From NCBI GenBank assembly GCA_031399085.1, contig JANNOQ010000033.1:401771-465770 (forward strand): 64,000 nucleotides of DNA. The letters are read 5' to 3'. The notes below the pieces were generated by a model. That model ran no database searches, was not told the DNA's origin, and worked only from the letters and a program-made list of their open reading frames with translations. Source of the stretch: R-RK-3 sp031399085 (GTDB taxonomy: Bacteria > Pseudomonadota > Alphaproteobacteria > Rhizobiales > Rhodomicrobiaceae). Positions 26,055 to 35,678 of the stretch are shown here, in pieces. The number at the start of each line of letters is the position of its first letter. The stretch's first letter is position 1. A program made the position numbers and the translations under genes.

Positions 26055-27758
26055 TTAAAACAATATTCCGGCGCGCATCGAAAGATGCTCGACGATCGGT
26101 CCGAGCGCGAGCGCCGGGAAGAAGGTCAAGCCGCCGACGATGAGAATGACGCCGACCAGCAATCCGACAAAGAGCGGCCCGGTGGTCGGGAACGTGCCGG
26201 AGGAGGCCGGAACCCGCCTTTTCTCGACGAGCGAGCCGGCGATCGCCAAGGCCGGGATGATCATGAAGAACCGCCCAAACAGCATCGCGATGCCCAGCGT
26301 GGTGTTGTAGAACAGCGTGTTTCCGGTGAGCCCGCCAAAGGCAGAGCCGTTATTGGCGGCCGCCGAGGTGTAGGCGTAGAGGATCTCCGAAAAGCCATGC
26401 GGTCCGGGGTTGGCGATCGAGGCTATCGCCGAGGGCAGCACGGTCGCGATCGCGGTGAAGCCGAGCATCATCAGCGGCAGAATGAGGATGGCGAGCATGG
26501 CCATTTTGACCTCCTTCGCCTCGATTTTCTTGCCCAGATATTCCGGCGTCCGGCCGACCATCAGCCCAGCCACGAAGATCGTGATGACGACGAAAACCAA
26601 CATGCCGTAGAGACCCGCGCCGACGCCGCCGACGATGATCTCGCCCAGCTGCATGTTGATCAGAGGGATCATGCCGCCAAGCGCGGTGAAGCTGTCGTGC
26701 ATGGCATTGACCGCGCCGCATGACGCCGCCGTTGTGATGACCGCGAACAAGGAGGAGGCGACGATGCCGAAACGGACCTCCTTGCCCTCCATATTGCCAC
26801 CGTCGAGGCCGAGCGCGGCGAAGGCCGGATTGCCCGCGGCTTCCGCCCAGTACGTCACCGCGACGCCCGTGATGAACAGCACGCCCATGGCGGCCAGGAT
26901 CGCCCAGCCCTGCCGCTCGTCGCCGACCATCCGGCCGAAGACGTTGGTCAGCGCCGCGCCGATGGCGAAGATGGAGACCATTTGTATGAGGTTGCTCAGC
27001 GCGTCCGGGTTCTCGAAGGGGTGCGCGGCATTGGCGTTGAAGAAGCCGCCGCCATTGGTGCCCAGCATTTTAATCGCGATCTGCGAGGCGGCGGGCCCGA
27101 CAGCGATGGTTTGCTGCGCGCCTTCGAGCGTGGTGGCGCTCACATAAGCGCCGAGCGTCTGCGGCACGCCCAGGAACACCAAGACAAGCGCATAAACGAT
27201 GCAGACCGGCAGGAGGATGTAAAGCGTGCCTCGGGTCAGGTCGACCCAAAAACTGCCGAGCGAACGCGCCGAAGCGCGCGAGAAACCGCGGATGAGAGCA
27301 ACCGCCAGCGCGATACCGGTTGCCGCCGAGAGGAAGTTTTGAACCGTCAGGCCGCTCATCTGCACGAGATAGCTCATCGTGCTTTCGCCGCCGTAATTCT
27401 GCCAATTGGTGTTGGTGACGAAGCTGACCGCCGTATTGAACGCCAGATCCGGCGCGACGGGCGACATGCCTTGCGGGTTAAACGGCAGCAGGTCCTGAAA
27501 GCGCATCAAAGCGAACAGCAGCAGAAAGCCGCCAACACTGAACAGCAGCATCGCGCTCACATAGCTGAGCCAATGCTGCTCTTGCTTCTCGTCCACGCCA
27601 GCGAGCCGGTAAAGCCCGCGCTCGATGGGGGAGATGACCGGCGAGAGCAACGTGCGCTCTCCGGTGAACACGCGCGTCATGTACCAGCCGAGCGGTTTGA
27701 CCAGCGCGACGACGATGGCGCAGAAAATCAGGATTTGTATCCAGCCATTGAGTGTCAT
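26055..27758 (-). CDS. kdpA: K+-transporting ATPase subunit A
   Basis: KdpA is the potassium-selecting channel-like subunit. The 567-residue polytopic protein contains the four filter-region blocks of the family: FNTAVSFVTNTNWQNYGGES, LGTNGGGFFNANAAHPFENP, FGIVASSLFAVITTAASCGA and YAYTSAAANNGSAFGGLTGN. It starts at MTLNGWIQILIFC (27758); the frame is open 23 codons upstream through kdpF without meaning. The kdpA start lies 11 bp after the kdpF stop. Confidence 0.97.
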   Translation of the reverse strand: MTLNGWIQILIFCAIVVALVKPLGWYMTRVFTGERTLLSPVISPIERGLYRLAGVDEKQEQHWLSYVSAMLLFSVGGFLLLFALMRFQDLLPFNPQGMSPVAPDLAFNTAVSFVTNTNWQNYGGESTMSYLVQMSGLTVQNFLSAATGIALAVALIRGFSRASARSLGSFWVDLTRGTLYILLPVCIVYALVLVFLGVPQTLGAYVSATTLEGAQQTIAVGPAASQIAIKMLGTNGGGFFNANAAHPFENPDALSNLIQMVSIFAIGAALTNVFGRMVGDERQGWAILAAMGVLFITGVAVTYWAEAAGNPAFAALGLDGGNMEGKEVRFGIVASSLFAVITTAASCGAVNAMHDSFTALGGMIPLINMQLGEIIVGGVGAGLYGMLVFVVITIFVAGLMVGRTPEYLGKKIEAKEVKMAMLAILILPLMMLGFTAIATVLPSAIASIANPGPHGFSEILYAYTSAAANNGSAFGGLTGNTLFYNTTLGIAMLFGRFFMIIPALAIAGSLVEKRRVPASSGTFPTTGPLFVGLLVGVILIVGGLTFFPALALGPIVEHLSMRAGILF

Positions 27759-27768
27759 GAACGCAGCC

Positions 27769-27858
27769 TCAAAACCGCTCGGGACGGAGCAGGGCGTAGG
27801 TGAGATAGACGAGCAGAGCCGCGGCAACGATGCCGGCGAGCCAGTAATCGAACGTCAT
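27769..27858 (-). CDS. kdpF: K+-transporting ATPase subunit F
   Basis: A 29-residue frame immediately upstream of kdpA reads MTFDYWLAGIVAAALLVY and then LTYALLRPERF before a TGA. A single hydrophobic helix followed by the RPERF tail is the signature of KdpF, the small lipid-like subunit that stabilises the KdpABC complex. GGAG lies 6 bases before the ATG. It completes the operon and is easily missed because of its size. Confidence 0.92.
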   Translation of the reverse strand: MTFDYWLAGIVAAALLVYLTYALLRPERF

Positions 27859-27912
27859 GGGGTTCTCCTAAAGCCATTGCTGGCGAAAGCCTGTTGCCGC
27901 CTAAAATTCCGT

Positions 27913-27996
27913 CTAAAGCCGGTTACAGACATAGGCGAAGGCAGCCGCCAGGGCGAAAAAGCCAATGCCGATGACGAGCGCGGTAAGGTCGAGCAT
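27913..27996 (-). CDS. 27-residue hydrophobic micro-protein upstream of kdpF
   Basis: The frame reads MLDLTALVIGIGFFALAA and then AFAYVCNRL before TAG. It has an excellent AAGGAG ribosome site 7 bases before the ATG. A single membrane helix ends in a Cys/Arg tail. Small proteins of this kind occur in front of kdpF in other alphaproteobacteria and are usually unannotated or called hypothetical. It lies 54 bp upstream of kdpF and is probably the first gene of the kdp transcript. A role as an extra pump subunit or leader is inference. Confidence 0.7.
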   Translation of the reverse strand: MLDLTALVIGIGFFALAAAFAYVCNRL

Positions 27997-28188
27997 GAGA
28001 ATCTCCTTGCTGCACCTATTCGGTGCGGCGTGCAAAATCGCTTCGTGATTTGCCGATGCGGGGGATGGACGGAAGAAGACCAAACACGCGCTTTGCTGCT
28101 GCGAACGGCAAATCGTTCAGACACAGCGATAGTTGCCAGCGAAGCCATAAATTTTCGAGAGAGGCCGGCGCGCAATTGCGTAAAAATT

Positions 28189-28716
28189 TTATATGGAAAG
28201 GCCCTGGGGCGCCGCGATCCCTAAATACAACGTGATGAAATCGGCAATCGCCGCAACGTCATCGAGGCCGAACACCGGCAGTCCGCCTGCCTCGGTTTTG
28301 TGATCCGCCGCGAGGGCGACGACGCCCGGCACTGCCCCGGCGAGCGGATCGCTGCTGGCGCTGTCGCGGCGGCGGGCTTCGATTTTCGGGTGGTCGTGGG
28401 TTTTGAAGCCTTCGATGAGGATGAGATCGGAGCCGTGCAGGCGGGAGAGGATGTCGTCGAGGCCCGGCTCGTCTTCGCCGCGCAGCTCCTGCATGATGGC
28501 GACGCGGTTGGCGGAAACCACCGCGACCTCGCGCGCGCCGGCCTCGCGGAACAGGTAGGAATCCCGCCCAGGCTGGTCCACATCGAAGCCGTGATGCGCG
28601 TGTTTCACGGCGGCGACCTTAAACCCACGCGCGGTGAATTCCGCGATCAGCCGCGAGGTGAGGGTCGTCTTGCCGGAATTTTTCCAGCCGACAATGCCGA
28701 ATACGGGCGGCGTCAT
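28189..28716 (-). CDS. mobB: molybdopterin-guanine dinucleotide biosynthesis protein B
   Basis: MobB is the GTP-binding partner of MobA in building the molybdenum guanine dinucleotide cofactor. The 175-residue protein shows the P-loop FGIVGWKNSGKTTLTSRLIA at its N-terminus, the KHAHHGFDVDQPGRDSYLF region with the conserved Asp/Arg, and LILIEGFKTHDHPKIEA. Its ATG overlaps the end of mobA (ATGA), so the two are coupled. Confidence 0.93.
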   Translation of the reverse strand: MTPPVFGIVGWKNSGKTTLTSRLIAEFTARGFKVAAVKHAHHGFDVDQPGRDSYLFREAGAREVAVVSANRVAIMQELRGEDEPGLDDILSRLHGSDLILIEGFKTHDHPKIEARRRDSASSDPLAGAVPGVVALAADHKTEAGGLPVFGLDDVAAIADFITLYLGIAAPQGLSI

Positions 28717-29369
28717 GGCTGAAACTCCTTGGCGATTGTCTCGGCCAGAGCGAAATCCTCCGGCGTGTTGACGTTAAGGAACGGATCGACGCCTCCTTCG
28801 CCGCCGAACGGGAAGTCCACGGTCCGGTTCGGATGCCGTTCGATCCAGCTTTGGATGCGGCGCTCGCCGGCGGCCAGGAAGCCGGCCAAATCATCGGCTA
28901 GCGAAATCGGCCACAAGCCGGAGGCGAAATGCCGCCGCCCGCCCGAGGCCGCGATCAGGATGACGCCGTCCTCCGCACCGGCCGCCGCGACCAATCTTGG
29001 CACGTAATCCAATGGCAGAAACGGCGTGTCGCAGGGCGCGGTGACGACCCAGCGCGTGGCTGGGCGATGGCGGCGCGCCCAGACCATTCCCGAGAGCAAC
29101 CCCGCCAACGGTCCAGCATAGTCGCCGAAAGCATCCGGCACGACCGCGACGCCCAATTGAACGCTCAGTTGCTCATACGCGTCCGGCGCGCCATTGATGT
29201 TGAGCACGCAGGCCTCCACATGCGGCGCGAGACGGCCGATCACATGCGCGGCCATCGGCTTGCCCGCGAGCCGCTTCAGGGCCTTGTCCTGCCCGCCCAT
29301 GCGCCGCGACCGGCCCCCCGCCAGGATGATGGCGACGATGCCGCCTCGGTCAGGTCCGCTGTCCATCAT
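28713..29369 (-). CDS. mobA: molybdenum cofactor guanylyltransferase
   Basis: MobA transfers GMP from GTP to molybdopterin in the cytoplasm. The 218-residue protein has the nucleotidyltransferase start VAIILAGGRSRRMGGQDKAL, and further on VVTAPCDTPFLPLD and the late FLNVNTPEDFALAE. The frame opens at 29408, but the pair of Met codons at 29366-29369, with GAGGG upstream, is the more likely start. It is coupled to mobB and divergent from ileS. Confidence 0.9.
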   Translation of the reverse strand: MMDSGPDRGGIVAIILAGGRSRRMGGQDKALKRLAGKPMAAHVIGRLAPHVEACVLNINGAPDAYEQLSVQLGVAVVPDAFGDYAGPLAGLLSGMVWARRHRPATRWVVTAPCDTPFLPLDYVPRLVAAAGAEDGVILIAASGGRRHFASGLWPISLADDLAGFLAAGERRIQSWIERHPNRTVDFPFGGEGGVDPFLNVNTPEDFALAETIAKEFQP

Positions 29370-29485
29370 CTTCGGATACCCTCGCTGAGCGCTGGCCATC
29401 GCGCCCAAGACGCGGCTGGATTATGGGCCGGGCGATTGCTACAACGGGCGCTACGATTTTCATTGAAGCCATAAGTCCGAGACCC

Positions 29486-32400
29486 ATGCAAAAAGTAAAA
29501 GACGCCGCTGCCCCTAAAGGCGGCAAGCCAACTGTTTCCGAAACCGAGCCATCCGTCCCAGCCGGGCGCGATTGGAGCGAGACGCTGTTCCTGCCCAAGA
29601 CCGATTTCGCGATGAAGGCGGGGCTGCCCAATCTTGAGCCGAAGTTGCTGGCGCGCTGGGAGGCGATGAAGCTTTTCCGCCAGCTGCGCAAGGCCGCCAA
29701 GGGGCGCGAGAAATTCATTTTGCATGACGGCCCGCCTTACGCGAACGGCCATCTGCATATTGGGCATGCGTTAAACAAAATCCTCAAGGATACGGTCGCG
29801 CGCTCGCAGACCATGCTCGGCAAGGATTCGAACTACGTGCCCGGCTGGGACTGTCACGGCCTGCCGATCGAGTGGAAGATCGAGGAGCAATACCGCGCCA
29901 AGGGCAAGAATAAGGACGATGTGCCGCTGATCGAGTTCCGCCGCGAATGCCGGGAGTTCGCGGCCAAATGGATCGACGTGCAGCGCGAGGAGTTCAAGCG
30001 CCTCGGCGTCGAGGGCGATTGGGAAAACCCTTACGCCACGATGAGCTTCGACGCCGAGGCGACGATCGCGAACGAGCTGATGAAGTTCGCCATGAACGGG
30101 TCGCTGTATCAGGGGTCGAAGCCGGTGATGTGGTCGGTGGTCGAGCGCACGGCGCTGGCCGAGGCGGAGGTGGAGTATCACGAGCATACGAGTCCGGCGA
30201 TTTTTGTGAAGTTTCCTGTCCACCGCGCGAGCGACAGCACAGACGTCGAAGATCCGGAAATGCGTCGGCTCTTTGAGCTATTAGGTACCAACGTTGTCAT
30301 CTGGACGACGACGCCGTGGACGATCCCTGGCAATCGCGCGATCGCCTATTCGCCTAAAATCTCATATGGCCTCTATCAGGTAATCTCCACTCCCGACGAA
30401 AATTGGGCGAAGCAGGGAGAAAAGGTAATCCTCGCCGATGCATTAGCGGAGAACGTGAAGAGTGCAGCTCGAATCGATGAATGGAAGCGACTCAGAGATG
30501 TCAACCCGGCAAACATCTACGCGACGCGCCACCCATTTCACGGAAAAGGCTACGATTTCGAGGTGCGTCTATTCCCGGGCGATCACGTCACCGAAGAAGC
30601 CGGCACAGGTTTCGTTCACACGGCACCTGGCCATGGCGCGGACGATTATGAGCTTTTCGTCAAGAACAAGAAAAGCTTCGAGGCGGCTAGCATTCCCGAA
30701 GTTCCGCACACCGTTCGCGAAGACGGCTTTTACTTCGAGCACGTTCCGCTGTTTGGCGGCGACCAACCGAAGCGCGTCGTGGATGACAAGGGCAGCTTCG
30801 GCAAACTCGAGGACATACGTTACGCCAACGCTTCGGTCATCCAAGCCCTAAAGGATGCAAACGCATTGGTGGCGATGAATCCGCGCCATAAGCATGACTA
30901 CCCGCACTCCTGGCGCTCGAAAGCGCCGGTGATTTTTCGCAACACCCCGCAATGGTTCATCGCCCTCGACAAGACGACCAAGATCAAAGGCGTGAAGGGT
31001 CAGAAAACAATTCGCGAGACGGCGCTGCAAGCCATCGACGACACCCGTTTCGTCCCCTCGAGCGGCCAGAACCGCCTGCGCGGCATGACGGAATCGCGCC
31101 CAGATTGGGTGATCTCGCGCCAGCGCGCCTGGGGCGTGCCGATCACGGTTTTCGTGCATGAGCAGACCGGCGAGGTGATCCCCAACGCCAAGTTCAACGG
31201 CGCCTCGGAGCTGATCGAGCGGATCGTCGCCGCCTTCAACGCCGAGGGCGCGGACGCCTGGTTCAAGGACGGGGCGCGCGAGCGCTTCCTCAACGGCCTC
31301 GTCGCGTACCCGAGCGAATGGGAAAAGGTCGACGACATTCTCGATGTCTGGTTCGAGTCCGGCTCAACGCATGCCTTCGTGCTGGAAAAGCGCAAGGACC
31401 TCGGCTCGCCCGCCGCGCTCTATCTGGAAGGCTCGGACCAGCATCGCGGCTGGTTCGCCTCCTCGCTGATGGAATCCTGCGGCACGCGCGGCCGCGCGCC
31501 CTTCGAGGCGGTGCTGACGCATGGCTTCATCCTCGACGAAAAGGGCGAGGAAAAGATGTCGAAGTCGAAGGGCAATACGCTTTCGCCGCAAGATGTGACC
31601 AAGCAAAGCGGCTCGGAAATCCTGCGGCTGTGGGTCGCCTCGGCGGATTATTCCGGCGACATCCGCTTCGGCCCCGGCATCGTGCAGGCCAGCACGGAGT
31701 CCTACCGCAAGCTGCGCAACACGCTGCGCTTCATGCTCGGCAATCTGGCGCATGACCGTCCCGATCTGCATGTGGCTTATGCGGAGCTGCCCGAGCTGGA
31801 GCGCTTCATGCTGCACCGGCTCTGGGAGCTGGACGGCGTCGTGCGCAAGGCTTACGAAAATTTCGACTTCAAGCGGGTGTTCTCATCGCTGTTCAACTTC
31901 TGCACCGGCGACCTGTCCGCGCTCTATTTCGACATCCGCAAGGACGCGCTCTATTGCGAGCCCTATTCCAGCGCCAAGCGCCGCGCCGCGCTCACCGTAC
32001 TGGACGAGCTGTTCAATTGCCTGGCGACCTGGCTGGCGCCGATCCTTTGCTTCACCTCGGAAGAAGCCTATCTCGCGCGCTTTCCCGAGGCGAAGGATTC
32101 GGTGCATCTGAAGACCTTCCCTGACATCCCTGCGGAGTGGCGCGATGAGGCGCTTGCCGAAAAATGGCAGGCGATCTGGCAGATCCGGCAGGTGGTCACG
32201 GGCGCGCTCGAAGTTGAGCGTCGCGAGAAGCGGATCGGGTCCAGCTTGGAGGCCGCGCCCACCATCACCATCGCGGACAAGGCGCTCTTCGCCCTGGCCA
32301 AGGATGAGGATTGGGCTGAGATCACGATCACCAGCGCCGCCACGCTGAAATTGGGCAAGGCACCCACCGGGGCTTTCACGCTCGACGACGTTGCGGATGT

Positions 32401-32551
32401 CGCCGTCGTGCCGGGTCTGGCCAAGGGCAAGAAATGCGCCCGCTCGTGGAAGATTTCGCCGGAGGTCGGCACCGATAAGGAGTTCCCCGATCTAACCCCG
32501 CGCGACGCCGCCGCCGTGCGGGAATTCGACGCGCTGAGGGGCAGGGCCTGA
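29486..32551 (+). CDS. ileS: isoleucyl-tRNA synthetase
   Basis: IleS charges tRNA-Ile. The class I signatures are clear: HLHIGHALNK (HIGH motif, about residue 90) and KMSKSKGNTLSPQD (KMSKS motif, about residue 690). The CP1 editing domain between them includes WTTTPWTIPGNRAIAYSP. At 1021 residues it is slightly longer than the Escherichia coli enzyme because of an N-terminal extension. The start at 29486 (MQKVKDAAAP) is preferred to 29423, though neither has a strong ribosome site. Codons between about 30230 and 30860, in the editing domain, use more A/T third positions than either side, which hints at a recombined segment. Confidence 0.95.
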   Translation: MQKVKDAAAPKGGKPTVSETEPSVPAGRDWSETLFLPKTDFAMKAGLPNLEPKLLARWEAMKLFRQLRKAAKGREKFILHDGPPYANGHLHIGHALNKILKDTVARSQTMLGKDSNYVPGWDCHGLPIEWKIEEQYRAKGKNKDDVPLIEFRRECREFAAKWIDVQREEFKRLGVEGDWENPYATMSFDAEATIANELMKFAMNGSLYQGSKPVMWSVVERTALAEAEVEYHEHTSPAIFVKFPVHRASDSTDVEDPEMRRLFELLGTNVVIWTTTPWTIPGNRAIAYSPKISYGLYQVISTPDENWAKQGEKVILADALAENVKSAARIDEWKRLRDVNPANIYATRHPFHGKGYDFEVRLFPGDHVTEEAGTGFVHTAPGHGADDYELFVKNKKSFEAASIPEVPHTVREDGFYFEHVPLFGGDQPKRVVDDKGSFGKLEDIRYANASVIQALKDANALVAMNPRHKHDYPHSWRSKAPVIFRNTPQWFIALDKTTKIKGVKGQKTIRETALQAIDDTRFVPSSGQNRLRGMTESRPDWVISRQRAWGVPITVFVHEQTGEVIPNAKFNGASELIERIVAAFNAEGADAWFKDGARERFLNGLVAYPSEWEKVDDILDVWFESGSTHAFVLEKRKDLGSPAALYLEGSDQHRGWFASSLMESCGTRGRAPFEAVLTHGFILDEKGEEKMSKSKGNTLSPQDVTKQSGSEILRLWVASADYSGDIRFGPGIVQASTESYRKLRNTLRFMLGNLAHDRPDLHVAYAELPELERFMLHRLWELDGVVRKAYENFDFKRVFSSLFNFCTGDLSALYFDIRKDALYCEPYSSAKRRAALTVLDELFNCLATWLAPILCFTSEEAYLARFPEAKDSVHLKTFPDIPAEWRDEALAEKWQAIWQIRQVVTGALEVERREKRIGSSLEAAPTITIADKALFALAKDEDWAEITITSAATLKLGKAPTGAFTLDDVADVAVVPGLAKGKKCARSWKISPEVGTDKEFPDLTPRDAAAVREFDALRGRA

Positions 32552-32716
32552 ACCGTCCTGTCGCCCCGGACGGTGCGTAGCACCGAGCCGGGGTCCAATC
32601 ATCTCGCCGATCGGCATGAGCGTGTGGATATGCGAATGGGTCCCGGCTCGGCCTGCCGCCCGTCCGGGATGACAACGGGGCTAATTGGAGGCCGCAACAA
32701 TCAGGAGGAGCTGGCC

Positions 32717-33139
32717 ATGATTGAAAACCCACTCGCGCGCTTTCCAGCCCCACCCACCGCTCAGCTCTTAGGCTGGCGGCTTATTTCGCTCGACGCCGCC
32801 GCCGGTGAAATCGAAGTCGGTTTCGAGGGCAAGCCGGAATTCGTCAATCCGGCCGGCGTCATCCAAGGCGGGATTCTCACCGCCATGCTCGACGACGCGA
32901 TGGGCCCGCTGATCGTCATCATGACGCAGGGCCGTCTGTTCGGCGTCACCATCGACCTGCACGCCAATTTCTTGAAGGCCGTGCGGCCTGGGCCGATCAC
33001 CGTTAAGGCCCGCATGACGCAGCTCGGCAAACGAATCGCATTTCTGGAAGCGCAGCTTTTTGACAAGGACGGCCAGCTCGCGGCGCGGGCGACGTGCAGT
33101 TCATCATTGCTGGAGGGTATTACGCCGAACCCCGCTTAA
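32717..33139 (+). CDS. PaaI-type hotdog-fold thioesterase
   Basis: The 140-residue protein fits the PaaI/YbgC-like acyl-CoA thioesterase family. The core motif NPAGVIQGGILTAMLDDAMG combines the active-site helix with its acidic residue, and FGVTIDLHANFLKAVRPGPI forms the following strands. Enzymes of this family hydrolyse acyl- or aryl-CoA esters; the substrate is unknown. An AGGAGGAG ribosome site precedes the ATG at 32717, so the open frame further upstream (from 32573) is not used. It follows ileS after 165 bp. Confidence 0.85.
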   Translation: MIENPLARFPAPPTAQLLGWRLISLDAAAGEIEVGFEGKPEFVNPAGVIQGGILTAMLDDAMGPLIVIMTQGRLFGVTIDLHANFLKAVRPGPITVKARMTQLGKRIAFLEAQLFDKDGQLAARATCSSSLLEGITPNPA

Positions 33140-33162
33140 GCCCTGCTCTCGACGGCATCGTG

Positions 33163-33987
33163 TCACTCGCCGCGTCTCAACCGCCGTCTCGCCGCCTCTC
33201 GAGCCTGTCGCGCCAAGGCTGCCGCGCGCTGCCCGGTCATCTGGGTGCGCTGGTGGAACGGGCCGTCATCGGCCAGTTGTGGGCCGAGCCGCTCGAAGAG
33301 CAGCCACGCCAAACCGCGCGCCACAACGGCCATGAACACGCCGGCGAAAACCACATCGGAGATGAAATGTCCGCCCGCGCCAATGCGGATCAGCCCGGCA
33401 AAGCCGCCGGCTGCGATGGCCGCGAGAAACAATTGCCGCCGCCGCCCGGCTTCCGCGAGCAGCGCGATGGCGAAGCCGAGAATGAAAATGTTGGACGCCT
33501 CGCCGCTGATGAAAGAACAATTCCGCTCGCATTGATCGGTGCGCAGCAACGGCGGGGTAAAAATCTTCTGCCCTCCGAACTCTGTGACCTGCACCGGACG
33601 CGCGCGTCCCCAATGGTCCTTGAAGCCATTTGCCACCAGGCCCGGTCCAACCATGACGCAAACCGCAATATACGTCCATGCGGCAAGGCCCAGTCCGGCC
33701 AGTTTGCGGCTAAAAAACGCGATGGCGATGAAACCGATCACCGCCGCCACGCAAGCCATCGCAAAGAGTGCCCGGATCAGCTCGCGCAGCGTGTCCCCCA
33801 CGCTTGGCCTGGAGAATATGAACTTGCCGCCGCCGAGATAGAACAGCTTCGAGACCGCCAAGTCGATCCCCGGGAATGCCGAGAAAATCAGCGCCGCGAT
33901 TAAGCCGGCGGTCGCCGCAACGCAGAGCATGGAATTGGCGGCGGCGGGAACCAGCGGCTGGCGCGGCTCGACGGGCACGATGCTCAT
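33163..33987 (-). CDS. PAP2-family membrane phosphatase (possibly lipid A or undecaprenyl-phosphate phosphatase)
   Basis: The 274-residue protein has about six membrane segments and the three phosphatidic-acid-phosphatase blocks: KDHWGRARP (K-x6-RP), CSFISGEAS (block 2, with Glu where many members have His) and RIGAGGHFISD (R-x5-H-x3-D). Such enzymes remove phosphate from lipid substrates on the periplasmic face, for example lipid A (LpxE/LpxF) or lipid carriers. Its ATG overlaps the stop of the upstream GT39-type gene (ATGA), and a GT2 and LAB_N pair lies divergently, which points to lipid A or lipid-carrier sugar chemistry. Confidence 0.8.
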   Translation of the reverse strand: MSIVPVEPRQPLVPAAANSMLCVAATAGLIAALIFSAFPGIDLAVSKLFYLGGGKFIFSRPSVGDTLRELIRALFAMACVAAVIGFIAIAFFSRKLAGLGLAAWTYIAVCVMVGPGLVANGFKDHWGRARPVQVTEFGGQKIFTPPLLRTDQCERNCSFISGEASNIFILGFAIALLAEAGRRRQLFLAAIAAGGFAGLIRIGAGGHFISDVVFAGVFMAVVARGLAWLLFERLGPQLADDGPFHQRTQMTGQRAAALARQAREAARRRLRRGE

Positions 33988-35555
33988 GGCGTAGCCCCGC
34001 GCAGCGCATGAAAGAACACCTGGCGGCTGCGCGAGGCTCCCGCCGGAATTCGCGCCTCGCCCGCCGGTTCGCTGCGCGGCGGGCCATCGCGATCGAAGCT
34101 GACGAGCAAGACCGGACGCGGCGTGGTTTCATCCAATGGCCGCGTCAGCTCGAAATGATCGCTTGGCCGCCCATCGCGCAGCGCCACCACTGGAATTGCA
34201 TCGTTGCGCAGATAATAAAGCAGCTCGGCCGCGAGAGATCGCTTGTCCGTTGCAATGGCGCGGAAACCGCCGTCCCGCGCCTTTGCCCCCGCCGCTTCCG
34301 CCAGCGCCTTCCAGCCGAGCACGCGCATATAAGGAGCGGCGCCGCCAGGCAGCGCCGCGCGTCCGGCCAGCACACCGCCCACTGCGATGATCGCCAAAGC
34401 CGCAAGATGAATCGTCAGTGAGGCGCGGAACAGCTTGACCCAGCCCCGCCGGTCGAGCGCCGCGGTGACCAGGACAGTTGCCGCCACATAAGCGAAGGCG
34501 GCCCAATTCGCGTGCGCGCGCGATAGCAAAGCTTGCATGGCCATCAGCACGAGCACAGGGACCGAGAACGCCAGCAGCAGCCGCTCCGCTCCGTCCGCGC
34601 CAGCCCGGCGCTCCGGCCCGCGCAGCCAATTGACACAGAATGCGATGAATGCCGCAAGGAACACTGGTCCGAATACGCCGACCTGTCCGACGATGAACTC
34701 TAGCGCCTCGGCGGGATGAAGGAGCGAACCGCTCCATTTGGCGTTGTCCGCCGTATGCGCGAAGGTGGCGAATCCATTCTGCGCGTTCCAGATGATGTTG
34801 GGCGCGATCAGCGCCGCGCCGATCGCCAATGCCACATAAAGCCGCGAATCCTTGAGCAATGGCCTGCCCTCCCGCGTCCAAACGCAGTACAGGGCGAGCG
34901 ATAAAAGGAAATAGCCCATCGCGTATTTTGCCAACAGCCCGAAGCCGATCGCGACGCCTAAAACCGGCGCCCAGAACCAGGCGCGGCCATCCCGCAGCTT
35001 GATGAACGCAAACAGCCCAAGCGCCACGAAGAAAAGCAGCGGCGCATCGGTGGAAATCAGGCTGGAGGAGAGGGAAACGCCCGGCAGCGTCGCATAAGCG
35101 ATGCCGGACCAGAAGCCGATGCGCGCGTCGTAGAGCGAGCGTCCGATGCCGTAGACGATCATTGCGGTCGCGGCGTGAATGAGCGGCGACGGCGCCCGGA
35201 TGCACGCCTCGCCTTGTCCGCACAGTTCGGTGGCGCCCCGGATGATCCACCCGATCAGCGGCGGCTTGGAGTAGTAGCCGAAGGCGAGATCGCGCGACCA
35301 GAACCAATATTGCGCCTCATCGAAAAACAGCTCCGTATTGGAGAGCACGAGGGCGAGCAGGCGGAACATCGTGAGCGCGGCAATGCAAATAAGCAAAGCA
35401 AGCGCATAATTGTCAGCAACCTGTTGCGCGGGTGAATCCACGTGCAAAGGCCCCCGCTCCAATCGCGGGAATGCGATAACCCGTTCACGGCTCACGCGCT
35501 TTCCGATCCTGCGTCGGCGCTCCGACCGCCGGTTAACACTAACGTCACTTGCCAC
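33984..35555 (-). CDS. GT39/ArnT-like membrane glycosyltransferase
   Basis: The 523-residue protein is an integral-membrane GT-C transferase. After a first membrane segment it has the catalytic loop ELFFDEAQYWFWSRDLAFGY and SKPPLIGWII, as in ArnT/PMT-type enzymes that use polyprenyl-phosphate sugars in the periplasm. About ten further hydrophobic segments and a soluble C-terminal domain follow. It is translationally coupled to the PAP2 gene and divergent from a GT2 gene whose product could make its polyprenyl-linked donor. The start is uncertain: 35555 is a GTG without a good ribosome site, and a second in-frame GTG lies at 35441. Confidence 0.8.
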   Translation of the reverse strand: MASDVSVNRRSERRRRIGKRVSRERVIAFPRLERGPLHVDSPAQQVADNYALALLICIAALTMFRLLALVLSNTELFFDEAQYWFWSRDLAFGYYSKPPLIGWIIRGATELCGQGEACIRAPSPLIHAATAMIVYGIGRSLYDARIGFWSGIAYATLPGVSLSSSLISTDAPLLFFVALGLFAFIKLRDGRAWFWAPVLGVAIGFGLLAKYAMGYFLLSLALYCVWTREGRPLLKDSRLYVALAIGAALIAPNIIWNAQNGFATFAHTADNAKWSGSLLHPAEALEFIVGQVGVFGPVFLAAFIAFCVNWLRGPERRAGADGAERLLLAFSVPVLVLMAMQALLSRAHANWAAFAYVAATVLVTAALDRRGWVKLFRASLTIHLAALAIIAVGGVLAGRAALPGGAAPYMRVLGWKALAEAAGAKARDGGFRAIATDKRSLAAELLYYLRNDAIPVVALRDGRPSDHFELTRPLDETTPRPVLLVSFDRDGPPRSEPAGEARIPAGASRSRQVFFHALRGATP

Positions 35556-35678
35556 AATTCGCTCAACAGCCAGCGCTATTTATCTGGTTGTGCTCCGTCG
35601 CGAAAGCTTGTTATTGGAGCAAAGGGGCATGGCGCTTCCAGGGCAGATCCGCACTGCGCGCACGAAAATGAGGGGCCG

